Origin: Streptomyces graminilatus
GTDB taxonomy: Bacteria; Actinomycetota; Actinomycetes; Streptomycetales; Streptomycetaceae
Reading direction: 5' to 3'
Length of the DNA stretch: 64,000 nucleotides
Assembly: GCF_001418565.1 (NCBI RefSeq)
Contig: NZ_LIQQ01000027.1
Span: 422-64,421, forward strand
Positions within the stretch are counted from its first letter, which is position 1. Each line of letters opens with the position of its first letter. The notes below the pieces were generated by a model. It searched no databases and was not told where the DNA came from. It was given only the letters and a program-made list of their open reading frames with translations. Below are positions 24,173-33,257 of the stretch, in pieces. A program made the translations under genes and the position numbers.

Positions 24173-24735
24173 TCCTCGCTACCGCAGGTGACGTAACTGC
24201 CCGCCTGGGCCGTCCTCTTGCGGACGCGGCTGAGACTGCGAGGGTCGCGGCGTTCATCGAAGACGCCACCGCCCTGGTACTCGACTGGTGCCAGAACGAC
24301 TTCGCGCAGCACCAGGACGAGACGTTCACGCTCCCCATCTCGGGCAGCGACATCGAGATCCCACGACGCTACCTCCCCGGCCTGATTATCTCGGCCGTCG
24401 AACTCGACGGCTACGAGCTGGCGGCCGAGGACTGGAAGCTCGTGGGACGCGTCCTCTTCCTGCGCTACGGCAGCACGGTCGGCACGGTCACCCTCACTGG
24501 TTCGTGGGGGTGGCCGGCGCCTCCGTCTGTGATCAAGCAAGTCATCTGCTCCGAAGTCATTCGGTGGCTCGCTGTCTCGCCCGGAACGGTTCTGGAGAAG
24601 ACGGGCGAACTCGAAGTCCAGTACGCCCAGACGGCAAACCATCCAGGTCTCTCCCAGTCCGCTAAGGACAGCCTCAAGCGCTTCAGGAAGCAGGCTCGAA
24701 GCCTCGACCTGTGGCGCCCCGTGACCCCCTTCTAA
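24169..24735 (+). CDS. Head-tail connector (adaptor)
   Basis: 188 residues from a GTG at 24169 overlapping the capsid stop as GTGA. The N-terminal helix pattern T-A-G-D-V-T-A-R-L-G-R-P-L and the A-F-I-E-D-A-T-A-L-V-L helix match phage gp6/gp15-type adaptors, which sit below the portal. Confidence 0.8.
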   Translation: MILATAGDVTARLGRPLADAAETARVAAFIEDATALVLDWCQNDFAQHQDETFTLPISGSDIEIPRRYLPGLIISAVELDGYELAAEDWKLVGRVLFLRYGSTVGTVTLTGSWGWPAPPSVIKQVICSEVIRWLAVSPGTVLEKTGELEVQYAQTANHPGLSQSAKDSLKRFRKQARSLDLWRPVTPF

Positions 24736-24748
24736 CCCCGGAGGTCAC

Positions 24749-25078
24749 ATGGCCCTGTTCAACGACCCCATCGAGATCCACCGGGCTCCGCTGGTGAAAG
24801 ACCCCTACGGCCAACACCGCGACTGGGACCAGGCCATGAAGGTCTGGCAAGGCGTAGGGGCTGCTCTCCCTTACCGGCGCTCATACAAACCGGAGCCTGC
24901 TGTCCGGGAGACGAGCCGCACACGCATCACGGTCTACCTCCCCGGAGCCGTCGCCTTCGACTCAGCCGATCGGCTCTTGATCCGCGATGAGTGGTGGGAG
25001 TCGGACGGCGAGCCGTGGCCCTGGCGGCTCGGCTCACGACAGTACACGCAGCTCTACGCGAAGCGGGTGACGAAGTGA
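24749..25078 (+). CDS. Head-tail stopper
   Basis: 109 residues, beta-rich, with W-Q-G-V-G-A-A-L-P and D-R-L-L-I-R-D-E-W-W-E-S as in head-completion (gp16/stopper) proteins. Order adaptor-stopper-minor tail-terminator is the classic one. ATG after GGAGG. Confidence 0.75.
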   Translation: MALFNDPIEIHRAPLVKDPYGQHRDWDQAMKVWQGVGAALPYRRSYKPEPAVRETSRTRITVYLPGAVAFDSADRLLIRDEWWESDGEPWPWRLGSRQYTQLYAKRVTK

Positions 25079-25482
25079 CCAAGCGCCCCATCTCCGAGCC
25101 GAAGCGCGGTAGACGCTGGACGAAGTCAATCCGGGATGGCGTCCTTTTCGAAACGGACGTCGGCTTCATGCTGCAAGAGATCCAACACGGCGGTAAATAC
25201 CGGGAGTTGGCCGCATATCACGCAGCGAAGATTGCCGCTGAAATCATCAAGGCAGCTCCCCGAGGCCCTCACAAGTTCACCGACGAATACTCGATCAAGA
25301 AAAATATCCACGCCAACGTGGAGAAGAACGTATCCGGCTGGATCGGTTACGTGACGATTGAGGAAAATCCCAAGGCTCGACACGCCATGCTGCAAGAGCG
25401 CGGATATCGCACTCGTGACGGCAAACGCCATGCAGGCCGCTTTTACATAAAGGGCGTACTGGAGAGGCAGCGTATTGAATGA
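25075..25482 (+). CDS. HK97 gp10-like head-tail joining protein
   Basis: 135 residues from a GTG at 25075 (GTGA overlap). Basic, with A-A-K-I-A-A-E-I-I-K-A-A-P-R-G followed by a Y-S-I-K-K-N-I segment, typical of gp10-like neck proteins. Placed between stopper and tail terminator. Confidence 0.7.
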   Translation: MTKRPISEPKRGRRWTKSIRDGVLFETDVGFMLQEIQHGGKYRELAAYHAAKIAAEIIKAAPRGPHKFTDEYSIKKNIHANVEKNVSGWIGYVTIEENPKARHAMLQERGYRTRDGKRHAGRFYIKGVLERQRIE

Positions 25483-25865
25483 AGGTTGACCCGATACCCG
25501 TGGTCGTCGACTACCTGAGGAATTGCCCAGGTATTCCGGCCGACGCACCTACAGGCACGATGGTCGGCCGAGAGCCCGGCGACACCACCCTCTACATCTT
25601 GCACAGCGGCGGATATCGCGTGGTCCGCGACGCGATGGACAAGGCCGAAATCTGGTACGACGCCTACCACAAGGACCGCGCCTCAGCCGCCGGCCTGGCA
25701 TACCTGACCCGTGAATTTCTCCTTGAGGATCTACCCGGCAAGGTGATCAACGGTGTCCAGATTCTCGACGTAATGGAAGTCTCCTCACCTCGATACATCC
25801 CCGACGAAACCTCTCTTGAGGACGTGTACGGGGGCGAGGTCTGCATTTTCTACGTCGAATCCTGA
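25479..25865 (+). CDS. Tail terminator / tail completion protein
   Basis: 128 residues: the P-I-P-V-V-V-D-Y-L-R start, A-E-I-W-Y-D-A-Y and the final beta hairpin fit the tail terminator fold. Position immediately before the tail tube gene supports it. ATG overlaps the previous stop. Confidence 0.75.
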   Translation: MKVDPIPVVVDYLRNCPGIPADAPTGTMVGREPGDTTLYILHSGGYRVVRDAMDKAEIWYDAYHKDRASAAGLAYLTREFLLEDLPGKVINGVQILDVMEVSSPRYIPDETSLEDVYGGEVCIFYVES

Positions 25866-25895
25866 CAACCCCACCGAGCTTAATTGCTCGGCCTG

Positions 25896-25924
25896 ACGGC
25901 CCCTACGGGGGCCGTTTTTGTTTT
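25896..25924 (+). terminator. Terminator before the major tail gene
   Basis: CGGCCCC/GGGGCCG stem with a short loop followed by TTTTTGTTTT. It stands between the tail terminator gene and the tail tube gene, mirroring the arrangement before the capsid gene. Confidence 0.75.
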
Positions 25925-25944
25925 CCCCTCTTCAAGGAGCATGC

Positions 25945-26529
25945 ATGGCCAATGACGCATCCAAAATTCGGTTCGCGCCAAATGGCGCCCTGTTCGTCGC
26001 GCCGGCCCCGACTGGTGGCGGCGGTACTACCCTCCCGACCACCGTCGGCGACGGGGGCACGACCGCCCCGTCCGGCTATAAGAGCTTCGGCTACGTCAAC
26101 GAGAGCGGCGTCACCATCACGCCGCAGATCAACACGGACCCCGTGAACGTCTGGCAGGCCGCGGTACCGGTCCTCTACAACGTCAAGGACGCCTCGTTCA
26201 GCATCAAGGCAACCTTCTCCGAGGTCTCGAAGATCACCACAGAGGCGTTCTTCGGCGCCACCTGGGTCCAGCAGGGCACGGCCGAACTCTGGAAGCTGGA
26301 CCTCTCCAGCTCCCCCGAGCTGACCGAACTGTCGGTCGTCGTCGACTGGCAGGACAAGGGCAGGAACTACCGCTGCGTGATCCCGCGCGCCATGGTCTCG
26401 GATCGAGGCGCGATCACCCTCCAGCGGACCGCGAACCAGGAGTTCGAGCTGACCTTTGAGGCGCTGGATCACCAGGGCGCCTTGGGCTACATGCTCACCG
26501 ACGACTCCAACGTGGACGACGGTTCCTGA
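25945..26529 (+). CDS. Major tail (tube) protein
   Basis: 194 residues from the ATG at 25945 (AAGGAG upstream). K-S-F-G-Y-V-N-E-S-G-V-T and the later beta strands are typical of siphovirus tail tube proteins of the lambda gpV/Bxb1 type. It precedes the frameshifted chaperone pair as expected. Confidence 0.9.
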   Translation: MANDASKIRFAPNGALFVAPAPTGGGGTTLPTTVGDGGTTAPSGYKSFGYVNESGVTITPQINTDPVNVWQAAVPVLYNVKDASFSIKATFSEVSKITTEAFFGATWVQQGTAELWKLDLSSSPELTELSVVVDWQDKGRNYRCVIPRAMVSDRGAITLQRTANQEFELTFEALDHQGALGYMLTDDSNVDDGS

Positions 26530-26530
26530 T

Positions 26531-26550
26531 CCTCACCCCTGCCGGTGAGG
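26531..26550 (+). terminator. Hairpin after the major tail gene
   Basis: CCTCACC/GGTGAGG with a 6-base loop, right after the stop codon. No U-tract. It forms the left border of the moron gene. Confidence 0.5.
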
Positions 26551-26573
26551 GCCCAGCTCTAGCGACTGAGTCC

Positions 26574-26849
26574 TCACCGCGTGTCGAATTCAGAGCCCCA
26601 CCTTTTAGCCTGATTGTTCATGGAACTTTGGTTTTCGTGTGTCGCGGAAGGGCCGTAGCGCATTCTCTGCGCTACCTCTTCGTCACTCGCCGCTTGCTCC
26701 CGAAGTCGCCTGATATCCCTTTCTTCCCACTCAGATGGCTTTTCCCCTCGCCGCCGTTTGGCATCTAGCGCTTCCTGCCGACGATCGGCCAATTCGCGAT
26801 TCTTCTGGGCCATCTCCTCTATCGACCTTGGGTCGTTGTAGTTCGTCAT
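26574..26849 (-). CDS. Moron candidate: small charged helical protein
   Basis: 91 residues, the only leftward gene inside the rightward late block. Highly charged and coiled-coil-like (Q-K-N-R-E-L-A-D-R-R-Q-E-A-L-D-A-K-R-R-R). Strong ribosome-binding site GGAAGGGAG. A possible promoter of its own is TTGCAT and, 17 bp further, GATACT (leftward strand, near 26920-26940). Flanked by hairpins at 26531-26550 and 26944-26960. This arrangement marks a gene expressed independently of the lytic programme, perhaps in the lysogen. No family recognised. Confidence 0.6.
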   Translation of the reverse strand: MTNYNDPRSIEEMAQKNRELADRRQEALDAKRRRGEKPSEWEERDIRRLREQAASDEEVAQRMRYGPSATHENQSSMNNQAKRWGSEFDTR

Positions 26850-26943
26850 GCCGTCTCCCTTCCGATTCGGGGCGGCACGCCTTAGTCGCTCAGGCGCTCT
26901 ACATCCAGTATCTGCCTCCGTTGGCGTAGATGCAAATGATCAC

Positions 26944-26960
26944 CCCTCTGCCGGAGAGGG
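26944..26960 (+). terminator. Hairpin bordering the moron on the right
   Basis: CCCTCT/AGAGGG with a GCCGG loop, followed by CTAAATAT. Similar in wording to the hairpin on the other side of the moron. Confidence 0.45.
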
Positions 26961-27015
26961 CTAAATATCCGGCCTCTCTCACCCTCAACCCCCTTTATTT
27001 TCATTGGAGTTACCT

Positions 27016-27270
27016 ATGTCTGCTGAGAACGTGGCCGCTGCCGAGTCCGAGGCCACCGAGGAGCCTCGCGTGATCGAGCACAAGGGCGCTGAGTACACCA
27101 TTCCCGCTCCGCTCGACTTCCCCCTCGAAGTCGTCTACGCGGAGAACGAAGTGGAAATCGTGCGCCTGATCCTGGGCGAGGTCCAGTGGCCCAAGTACCT
27201 GGCCACCAAGCCGTCCATCCGTGACTTCCAGGAGTTCTCTGAGAAGGTCAACGGTACGCCGGGAAACTGA
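27016..27270 (+). CDS. Tail assembly chaperone, short (G-type) product
   Basis: 84 residues, acidic N-terminus, then P-A-P-L-D-F-P-L-E-V-V-Y. ATG 27016 follows GGAG. It ends at TGA 27268-27270 immediately after the slippery heptamer, the standard arrangement of siphovirus G/GT chaperones that coat the tape measure. Confidence 0.88.
   Translation: MSAENVAAAESEATEEPRVIEHKGAEYTIPAPLDFPLEVVYAENEVEIVRLILGEVQWPKYLATKPSIRDFQEFSEKVNGTPGN
27261..27267 (+). promoter_or_regulatory. Programmed -1 frameshift site GGGAAAC
   Basis: The heptamer is read as G-GGA-AAC in the zero frame, the canonical X-XXY-YYZ pattern, and is followed at once by TGA. A -1 slip continues into the next frame, giving a fusion of about 221 residues. 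Confidence 0.88.
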
Positions 27271-27680
27271 TGTTGGCCGTCCGAACTGTGCGGGAGCATC
27301 CCGAAGAACTTGAAGCCGATCTACTTGAGTTCTTCGGGATCGATCTCCTCGACCTGTGGCGTGGACGGCTCTCTCTCCGGCGTATCGCGGTACTCGTGAA
27401 GTCACTCGGGCGCCGGCATGGCCGGTCCAGCCTTGCGGCCGTTCTAGACGAGTCCGCCGAATGGGCCGCCTCTGACTATCTGCTCGCGCGTATCTCTGAC
27501 GCGCTGGAGATGAGCAACTTCCTGTTCTTGAAGGCAAATTCCGAGGACAGTAGCTCGCTCACTCCGCCTGACCCAATTCACCGGCCCGGTGTCGAGTACG
27601 AAGACACCGAAGAGCCGGAATTCGACTACTCCTCCGGTGAGGAGGTTGCGGGCTTCTTCGCCCAAATGAGCAAGCTCTAG
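27270..27680 (+). CDS. Tail assembly chaperone, frameshift extension (T part)
   Basis: The -1 frame carries on from the slippery site (L-M-L-A-V-R-T-V-R-E-H-P-E-E-L-E) through helical chaperone sequence to an acidic tail. The ATG at 27270 lies at the junction but has no ribosome-binding site, so the natural product is the GT fusion. Confidence 0.85.
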   Translation: MLAVRTVREHPEELEADLLEFFGIDLLDLWRGRLSLRRIAVLVKSLGRRHGRSSLAAVLDESAEWAASDYLLARISDALEMSNFLFLKANSEDSSSLTPPDPIHRPGVEYEDTEEPEFDYSSGEEVAGFFAQMSKL

Positions 27681-27688
27681 GGGGCGAG

Positions 27689-30600
27689 ATGACCACGACA
27701 CCGCAGGGCATCAAGGTCGGCAACGCGTACATCGAGATCAACCCTCAGATGGACCAGGACCAACTTGCCCGGCAACTCGCCAAGTTCGAGGAAGCCGTAA
27801 GGGTCACCTACAAGCGGCAGTCGGACGTCACGAAGGCGTACGCCCGCCTTCAGGTCCAGCTCGAAGAGTGGGTCACGAAGAAGTACGGGGCCCAGGCAAA
27901 GGCGCGCCTGGCCATCATCGCCGACGGCATCAAGGCACGAAAGAAGCTCTCGCAGACCGAGTCCGCCGTTCTCCTCCAGGCCCTCGCCGAGGTCGAGAAG
28001 GCCGAGCTTGCGAGTGAGAAGCGCAAGACGGCCGCCAAGGAAGCTGCGGCACGGCGCAAGGAGCGGATAGCCCTGGCCGCCCGTGATCTTGAGATCAAGT
28101 ACGGGCAGGACGTTGCCAACGCCTTCACGGCCCAGATCGCCACCATGCAGGCCGGAAAGAAGAAGCTCACCCTCACCCAGATCGCCGAGACGAAGCGCTG
28201 GGCTGAGCTGGAACAGGCCGAGATCCGCAAGGTTGCTGCTGCCCAGCGTCAGGCCCAGCAGGCGGCCATTCGAGGTGCTCAGGTCGAGGCGACCGAGAAG
28301 ACGGCCGCGGCCAAGAAGGCTCAGCTCGCCTCCACTCGGACATTCGAGCAGGTGAAGAGTCAGCTCCTTCAGCAGATGCAGTTGGAGAAGATGCGGGAAC
28401 GCGCCCGTCTCGAAGGCGAGTTGGCGATTCAGTCCGCCTCCGGTCGGACCGCCGCATTGCAACTGGCCAGTGCTCGTTCGGGCCTTGCTCAGCTCTCCAC
28501 CCTCACGAGGCGAAGCACCGCCACCGTGGCGTCTGACTTCAAGAAGGTCGGCACTCGAATAGAGAACGTCGGAACGAACGCCTCTGAGCTGGGGCGAACG
28601 CTCATGACGGGTGTCGTCACGCCGATGGCCGCCGCTGGCACTGCGCTGACCGTCTGGGGCCTCAAGGCGGCCGACAACTTCCAGAACACCCAGACGTCGC
28701 TGAAGAACATGGGACTGGCGTTGAAGGACGCCAACGACCTCATGAACAACCTGACGACGTACGGCCTTCACACGCCGTACTCGATCGGCGACATGCTCAC
28801 GTACGGCACGCGGATCGCCCGTGCGGCCGGCGCCCACAACAAGGACTTCACCAGCGCCGATCCGACCCGTCAGGCCAGGGGCTCCGCCGAGGTCTCTCAC
28901 GAAGCGCAGAGCATTGTTCAGATGATCGGTGACCTCGCAGCGCGAGGTGGTATCACCGACTCGTCCATGGTCCAGCGCGGCTACTACGCGATGGAAAAGC
29001 TGATGGATGCCGACCGCGTCTCGCTGCGCGACATGAAGCAGCTTGAGTACGCGATCAACATGCCGGTGCAGGAACTTGCTCAGCTCCTGGGCTTCAAGGA
29101 CGGGCAGTACACCCAAAAGGAAGTAGACAAGTTCAGGGGCGTCAACCCTGGGTTCCAGGCGAAGGCCGGCGACGTCTTCCCGGCCTCCGGTCAGATGCTG
29201 CGCGTCATGGCCAACGCCAAGACCACGGGCGGTGTGCGCGGTCAGGACATGGTCAAGAACCTGCTGGCCTACTGGAACGGCGACAAGGCGGTACCCGGCG
29301 GCAAGCCGGACAAGAGCATTAAGGGCTCCGCCGAGCTGCTCGGTACAGCGACGTTCGGTAGCCGCATCTCGAACATGAAGGAAGCCAGCCAGCAGGGCCT
29401 TCGCAAGATGTTCCAGTCCTTCAACCCGAAGACGGGTGAGCTGGAGTACACGGGCCTCGGCCAGGCGATCATGGGCAAGCGCGTCCAGGTCAAGGGCAAG
29501 GACGGCACAGTCCGGAACGAGTGGCGTGGGGGTCTGCTCAACAAGGTCGCCGGCATCGGCTCCGACCTCATGGGCGAGAACGGCAACGGCGCTGTCCCTC
29601 AGATCATGAAGGGCACCGTCGAGGGCCTGTCCACAGCCGTTGACTGGATCAAGGAGTTCGCTGACGAGCTGGAGAAGCACCCCGAAGTCGTCGAGGCAGT
29701 CAAGGAGTTCGGCAAGCTCGCTGCTGTCGTAGCTCCGCTGGCTCTCGCCTTCGGTGCCACGGCGAAGATTTTCGGCAAGCTGATCAAGCTCTTCTCTCCG
29801 CTGGTCTCCCTGGGCAAGGGCGTCGTCTCAGGTCTGGTCGGTGGCGGCAAGATCGTGGGCCAGGTGGCGCGAGGCGTCCAGTCGGCATCTCAGGGAAACG
29901 GCTTCCTCAACGGCTACCGTGCCCAGCGCGGTGTCTACAACAACGGTGACACCCGGAGCCTCGGCCAGCGGACCGTAGATCGCGTTCGAGGCAGGAACAG
30001 CCAAGAGGAAACGCTTCGCCTCAACATCTCTCAGTACGACGAGCAGATGAAGAAGGCCAAGCAGGCGGCCGACCAGCTGAAGCGCAAGATCGCTGAACTC
30101 AACCGACAGGACCTGTCGAAGCTCGCGAAGGAAGCGGCTGGCAAGGACACCAGCGTCCAGGCCGCCGCGGCGAAGGCCGAGAAGGCAACTGGCAAGGCTG
30201 CAAGGGCAGTTCGCAACCTGAACAACGAGAAGCTGAAGGCCCTGAAGGACCAGGTCACCGGCAGCGTCTCCAGGGCCAACGCCCTCACCTCTGCTACAGG
30301 CAAGGCGACTTCAGCGGCCAAGACGCTGAACGGCAAGAGCCTGAAGAGCCTGAAGGGCCAGTTCAAGGACGTCGAGGACGCAGCAGACAAGGCGTACAAG
30401 AAGGCGTCGACCCTCACGGGTGAGGTCAAGACGCTCAACGGCAAGACGCTGGGGAGTGTCACGAAGGAGGTCAACCACCTCAAGGATGCTCTGTCGAAGA
30501 CCAACGACAAGGCGGTTGCCCTCAACCTCGCGCTCGACAACGTCGACAACCACAAGGGCGGCAGTAGCAAGAAGCCCAAGAACCCCAAGAAGCACGCCAA

Positions 30601-33241
30601 GGGTGGCGTCATGCCGGGCTACGCGCCCGGCGTCGACAACATCCCGGCCGTCCTGTCTCCGGGTGAGGCGGTTCTTCGTCCCGAGGTCACTCATGCTCTC
30701 GGCCCTGAACGAATCAATTTCTGGAACAGCATGGCCGTCAGAGGCAAGCTGACCAGGAAGTTCGCCAAGGGTGGTGTCGTCGGGAAGCTCGGCCTGGACA
30801 AGCTGATCGACCTCATGAAGTTCCGGGATCTCAGCCCGGACATCCTCTCGTCGTTCGCGACGATGCGGATGGACAGCACCTCGAAGTCAATCGGCGGGAC
30901 CGCGCAAGAGGGCGTCGTCGGATCTGGTACCAACGCCTCGAAGTTCGTCGGCACGGACCTGTCAGAGAAGTTCACCGGAATCTTCGACTTCGTCACGAAG
31001 GATTCGTGGAAATTCCTGAAGAAGATGCCCAGCGGCATCGGTCAGATCGTCGGAATTCTCGGTGGTGCCCTCGCCCCGATCAGCGGCCAGTATTTCTGGG
31101 ATGACGTGTGGAAGGGGCGTGGAAACGTCCTCGAAAGAGGAACAGACTTCCTCGACGACATGTTCTCGATGAAGACACTGAAGGGATTCGTCGAAAATCT
31201 TTTCGGGGGCGTCTGGGACTCAGTAAAGAGCATTTGGGACGTCGGCTCTGATCTGGTCACTGATCCGGTCGGGACTGTCTCAGGAGCCGTGGGGGGTGTC
31301 TGGGATCTTGTCTCCGCCGAGTACGGCGGCATGGTCGACATGGTCAAGGGCCTCAGAGAGATCGTAAACAGCCCACTCGACTACGCCAGTCAAGTCCTAT
31401 CAGATACCTACTCGACCGCCAAGGAAGCCCTTCCCAACACGGAAGGGCTTTTTGATTTCTCGGGCTCCGGACTGTCCTCGAAGAAGCCGGACATCTCTGC
31501 CTTGGTCGACGGACAGATGAGTACACCCGCCCCTACCGGGGACGCTGTGACTCGCTGGACGCCTCAGGTCAAGAGAGCCCTTGCCCAGCTCGGGCTTCCC
31601 CAGTCGTACGCGAACCTGGTACTTCACCGCATTCAGGTGGAGTCGGGCGGCAACCCCAAGGCCATCAACAATTGGGACAGCAACGCCAAGGCCGGTTACC
31701 CGAGCCAGGGCCTGATGCAGACGATTCCTCAGACGTTCGCGGCCTATGCCGGCCCCTACGCGTCGCGGGGCATCACCGACCCCATGGCCAGCATCTATGC
31801 CGGCCTCAACTACGCCATGCACCGCTACGGCGCCAACTGGTCCAAGGCCCTGTCAGGGACGAAGGGTTACGCCTCGGGCACCAGCGGCGCCGAACGTGGT
31901 TGGGCGTGGGTCGGCGAGGAGGGTCCGGAACTCGTACGGTTCAGCGGCGGTGAGACCGTCCTGAACAACCGGGACAGCATGCTCGCCACGGTCAAGGTGC
32001 TCAAGGGCTACGCCTCCGGTACCGGGGCCAAGCGCACCACGGGTGTTGCTGCTGACGCCGAGAAGGGCGTGTCCTCGCTCAACTCTGCGGTGAAGAAGCT
32101 CTACGAGATCATCACGCAGGCGTTCACCTCGGGCCGTATCGGCTCGGGCACTGCGAACCCCCTGAACAAGTGGCTGGACAAGGAGAACAAGCAGCTCCAG
32201 ACGCTCGTGCAGCAGCGCGCGGACCTGGCGCCGAAGCTGAAGGACGCGAACACCAAGCTGGCCGCGGTCAAGAGGGACGAAGCCGAAATGGCATCGTCGA
32301 TCTCGGGCCAGGCCAAGGAACAACGCTCGCTGGTCGGCGTCTTCAACTCGGATGGTGTCTCCGTCTCTTCGGCTCTCAGCGGGCTCAAGTCCCGTCTGGC
32401 GAACATCAAGACGTTCCAGGCCAACGTCAGTGCGCTGGTGAAGCGAGGCTTCTCGAAGTTCATCATTTCCGATATCGCCCAGGCTGGCCCCGAAGAGGGC
32501 GGCGCCATGGCGAAGGAACTGCTGAACGCGACGTCCGTTCAGGTCGGTGACCTGAACAAGACGTACGCGGCCATCGGTACTGCCTCGGATTCCCTCGGGA
32601 AGTCCGTTGCGGGCTCGTACTACTCCGCTGGGAAGAAGGCCGCTCACAGCCTTGTCGATGGCCTGACCGCCAAGGACAACAAGCTGAAGAAGCAGATCGA
32701 GGGCCTGGCGGACGAGATCACGAAGACCCTCAAGAAGAAGCTGCACTTCAACTCGAAGACTCCAGTTTCCTCGGGTCTGGCATCTCTGCTCACCTGGCTC
32801 ACTGGGGAATCGCAGGCTGTCAAGGGCGGCGGGTCCACCAGCAAGAAGAAGACGACCAGGGTTACTACGACCTATTCGACAGATTCCAAGGGCCGAAAGG
32901 TGACGACTGTTACCACCACAGTCACTGATCCGACAAAGGGAACCACGACCACCACGACCGAAAGGACTGTGGGCGGTAAGACCACGAAGACTAAAAAGGT
33001 GAGCAAGGTGAAGGGCTACTACACCGGTACCCTCTCAGCTTCTCCCGGAATGGCTCTCGTGGGCGAAAGAGGTCCTGAGTTGGTCAATTTCAATGGCGGT
33101 GAACGAGTCCATAACGCCCGGCAGACGGCAGAAATGATGGGCCCTCGCTACGAGATCCACATTCACGAAGCCAAGTCTGAGAACACTACTCAGGCGGTCC
33201 TTCGGGCGATGAAGTACGCAGAGGTGATGGCCGCCATGTAA
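27689..33241 (+). CDS. Tape measure protein with lytic transglycosylase domain
   Basis: 1850 residues, which sets tail length and helps DNA entry. Residues 1-300 are helical and rich in Ala, Lys, Gln. About 320-700 resembles the conserved phage tape-measure core (A-D-N-F-Q-N-T-Q-T-S-L-K). Residues 700-760 include hydrophobic stretches; 780-960 are coiled coil. Residues about 1286-1390 form an SLT/goose-lysozyme-like domain: R-I-Q-V-E-S-G-G-N-P-K-A-I-N-N-W-D, with the catalytic Glu in V-E-S-G-G, then G-L-M-Q-T-I-P. Repeated W-V-G-E-E-G-P-E-L-V / L-V-G-E-R-G-P-E-L-V and A-K-G-G-V segments occur in the last third. Largest gene in the window. Confidence 0.95.
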   Translation: MTTTPQGIKVGNAYIEINPQMDQDQLARQLAKFEEAVRVTYKRQSDVTKAYARLQVQLEEWVTKKYGAQAKARLAIIADGIKARKKLSQTESAVLLQALAEVEKAELASEKRKTAAKEAAARRKERIALAARDLEIKYGQDVANAFTAQIATMQAGKKKLTLTQIAETKRWAELEQAEIRKVAAAQRQAQQAAIRGAQVEATEKTAAAKKAQLASTRTFEQVKSQLLQQMQLEKMRERARLEGELAIQSASGRTAALQLASARSGLAQLSTLTRRSTATVASDFKKVGTRIENVGTNASELGRTLMTGVVTPMAAAGTALTVWGLKAADNFQNTQTSLKNMGLALKDANDLMNNLTTYGLHTPYSIGDMLTYGTRIARAAGAHNKDFTSADPTRQARGSAEVSHEAQSIVQMIGDLAARGGITDSSMVQRGYYAMEKLMDADRVSLRDMKQLEYAINMPVQELAQLLGFKDGQYTQKEVDKFRGVNPGFQAKAGDVFPASGQMLRVMANAKTTGGVRGQDMVKNLLAYWNGDKAVPGGKPDKSIKGSAELLGTATFGSRISNMKEASQQGLRKMFQSFNPKTGELEYTGLGQAIMGKRVQVKGKDGTVRNEWRGGLLNKVAGIGSDLMGENGNGAVPQIMKGTVEGLSTAVDWIKEFADELEKHPEVVEAVKEFGKLAAVVAPLALAFGATAKIFGKLIKLFSPLVSLGKGVVSGLVGGGKIVGQVARGVQSASQGNGFLNGYRAQRGVYNNGDTRSLGQRTVDRVRGRNSQEETLRLNISQYDEQMKKAKQAADQLKRKIAELNRQDLSKLAKEAAGKDTSVQAAAAKAEKATGKAARAVRNLNNEKLKALKDQVTGSVSRANALTSATGKATSAAKTLNGKSLKSLKGQFKDVEDAADKAYKKASTLTGEVKTLNGKTLGSVTKEVNHLKDALSKTNDKAVALNLALDNVDNHKGGSSKKPKNPKKHAKGGVMPGYAPGVDNIPAVLSPGEAVLRPEVTHALGPERINFWNSMAVRGKLTRKFAKGGVVGKLGLDKLIDLMKFRDLSPDILSSFATMRMDSTSKSIGGTAQEGVVGSGTNASKFVGTDLSEKFTGIFDFVTKDSWKFLKKMPSGIGQIVGILGGALAPISGQYFWDDVWKGRGNVLERGTDFLDDMFSMKTLKGFVENLFGGVWDSVKSIWDVGSDLVTDPVGTVSGAVGGVWDLVSAEYGGMVDMVKGLREIVNSPLDYASQVLSDTYSTAKEALPNTEGLFDFSGSGLSSKKPDISALVDGQMSTPAPTGDAVTRWTPQVKRALAQLGLPQSYANLVLHRIQVESGGNPKAINNWDSNAKAGYPSQGLMQTIPQTFAAYAGPYASRGITDPMASIYAGLNYAMHRYGANWSKALSGTKGYASGTSGAERGWAWVGEEGPELVRFSGGETVLNNRDSMLATVKVLKGYASGTGAKRTTGVAADAEKGVSSLNSAVKKLYEIITQAFTSGRIGSGTANPLNKWLDKENKQLQTLVQQRADLAPKLKDANTKLAAVKRDEAEMASSISGQAKEQRSLVGVFNSDGVSVSSALSGLKSRLANIKTFQANVSALVKRGFSKFIISDIAQAGPEEGGAMAKELLNATSVQVGDLNKTYAAIGTASDSLGKSVAGSYYSAGKKAAHSLVDGLTAKDNKLKKQIEGLADEITKTLKKKLHFNSKTPVSSGLASLLTWLTGESQAVKGGGSTSKKKTTRVTTTYSTDSKGRKVTTVTTTVTDPTKGTTTTTTERTVGGKTTKTKKVSKVKGYYTGTLSASPGMALVGERGPELVNFNGGERVHNARQTAEMMGPRYEIHIHEAKSENTTQAVLRAMKYAEVMAAM

Positions 33242-33257
33242 TCGACAGGAGTACTAA

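Noticed and set aside
27677-29680. A 667-residue leftward frame inside the tape measure gene
   Set aside because: It is antisense to a clear tape measure protein; its Leu/Gly/Val-rich composition is the usual shadow of high-GC coding DNA and it has no domain or ribosome-binding site.
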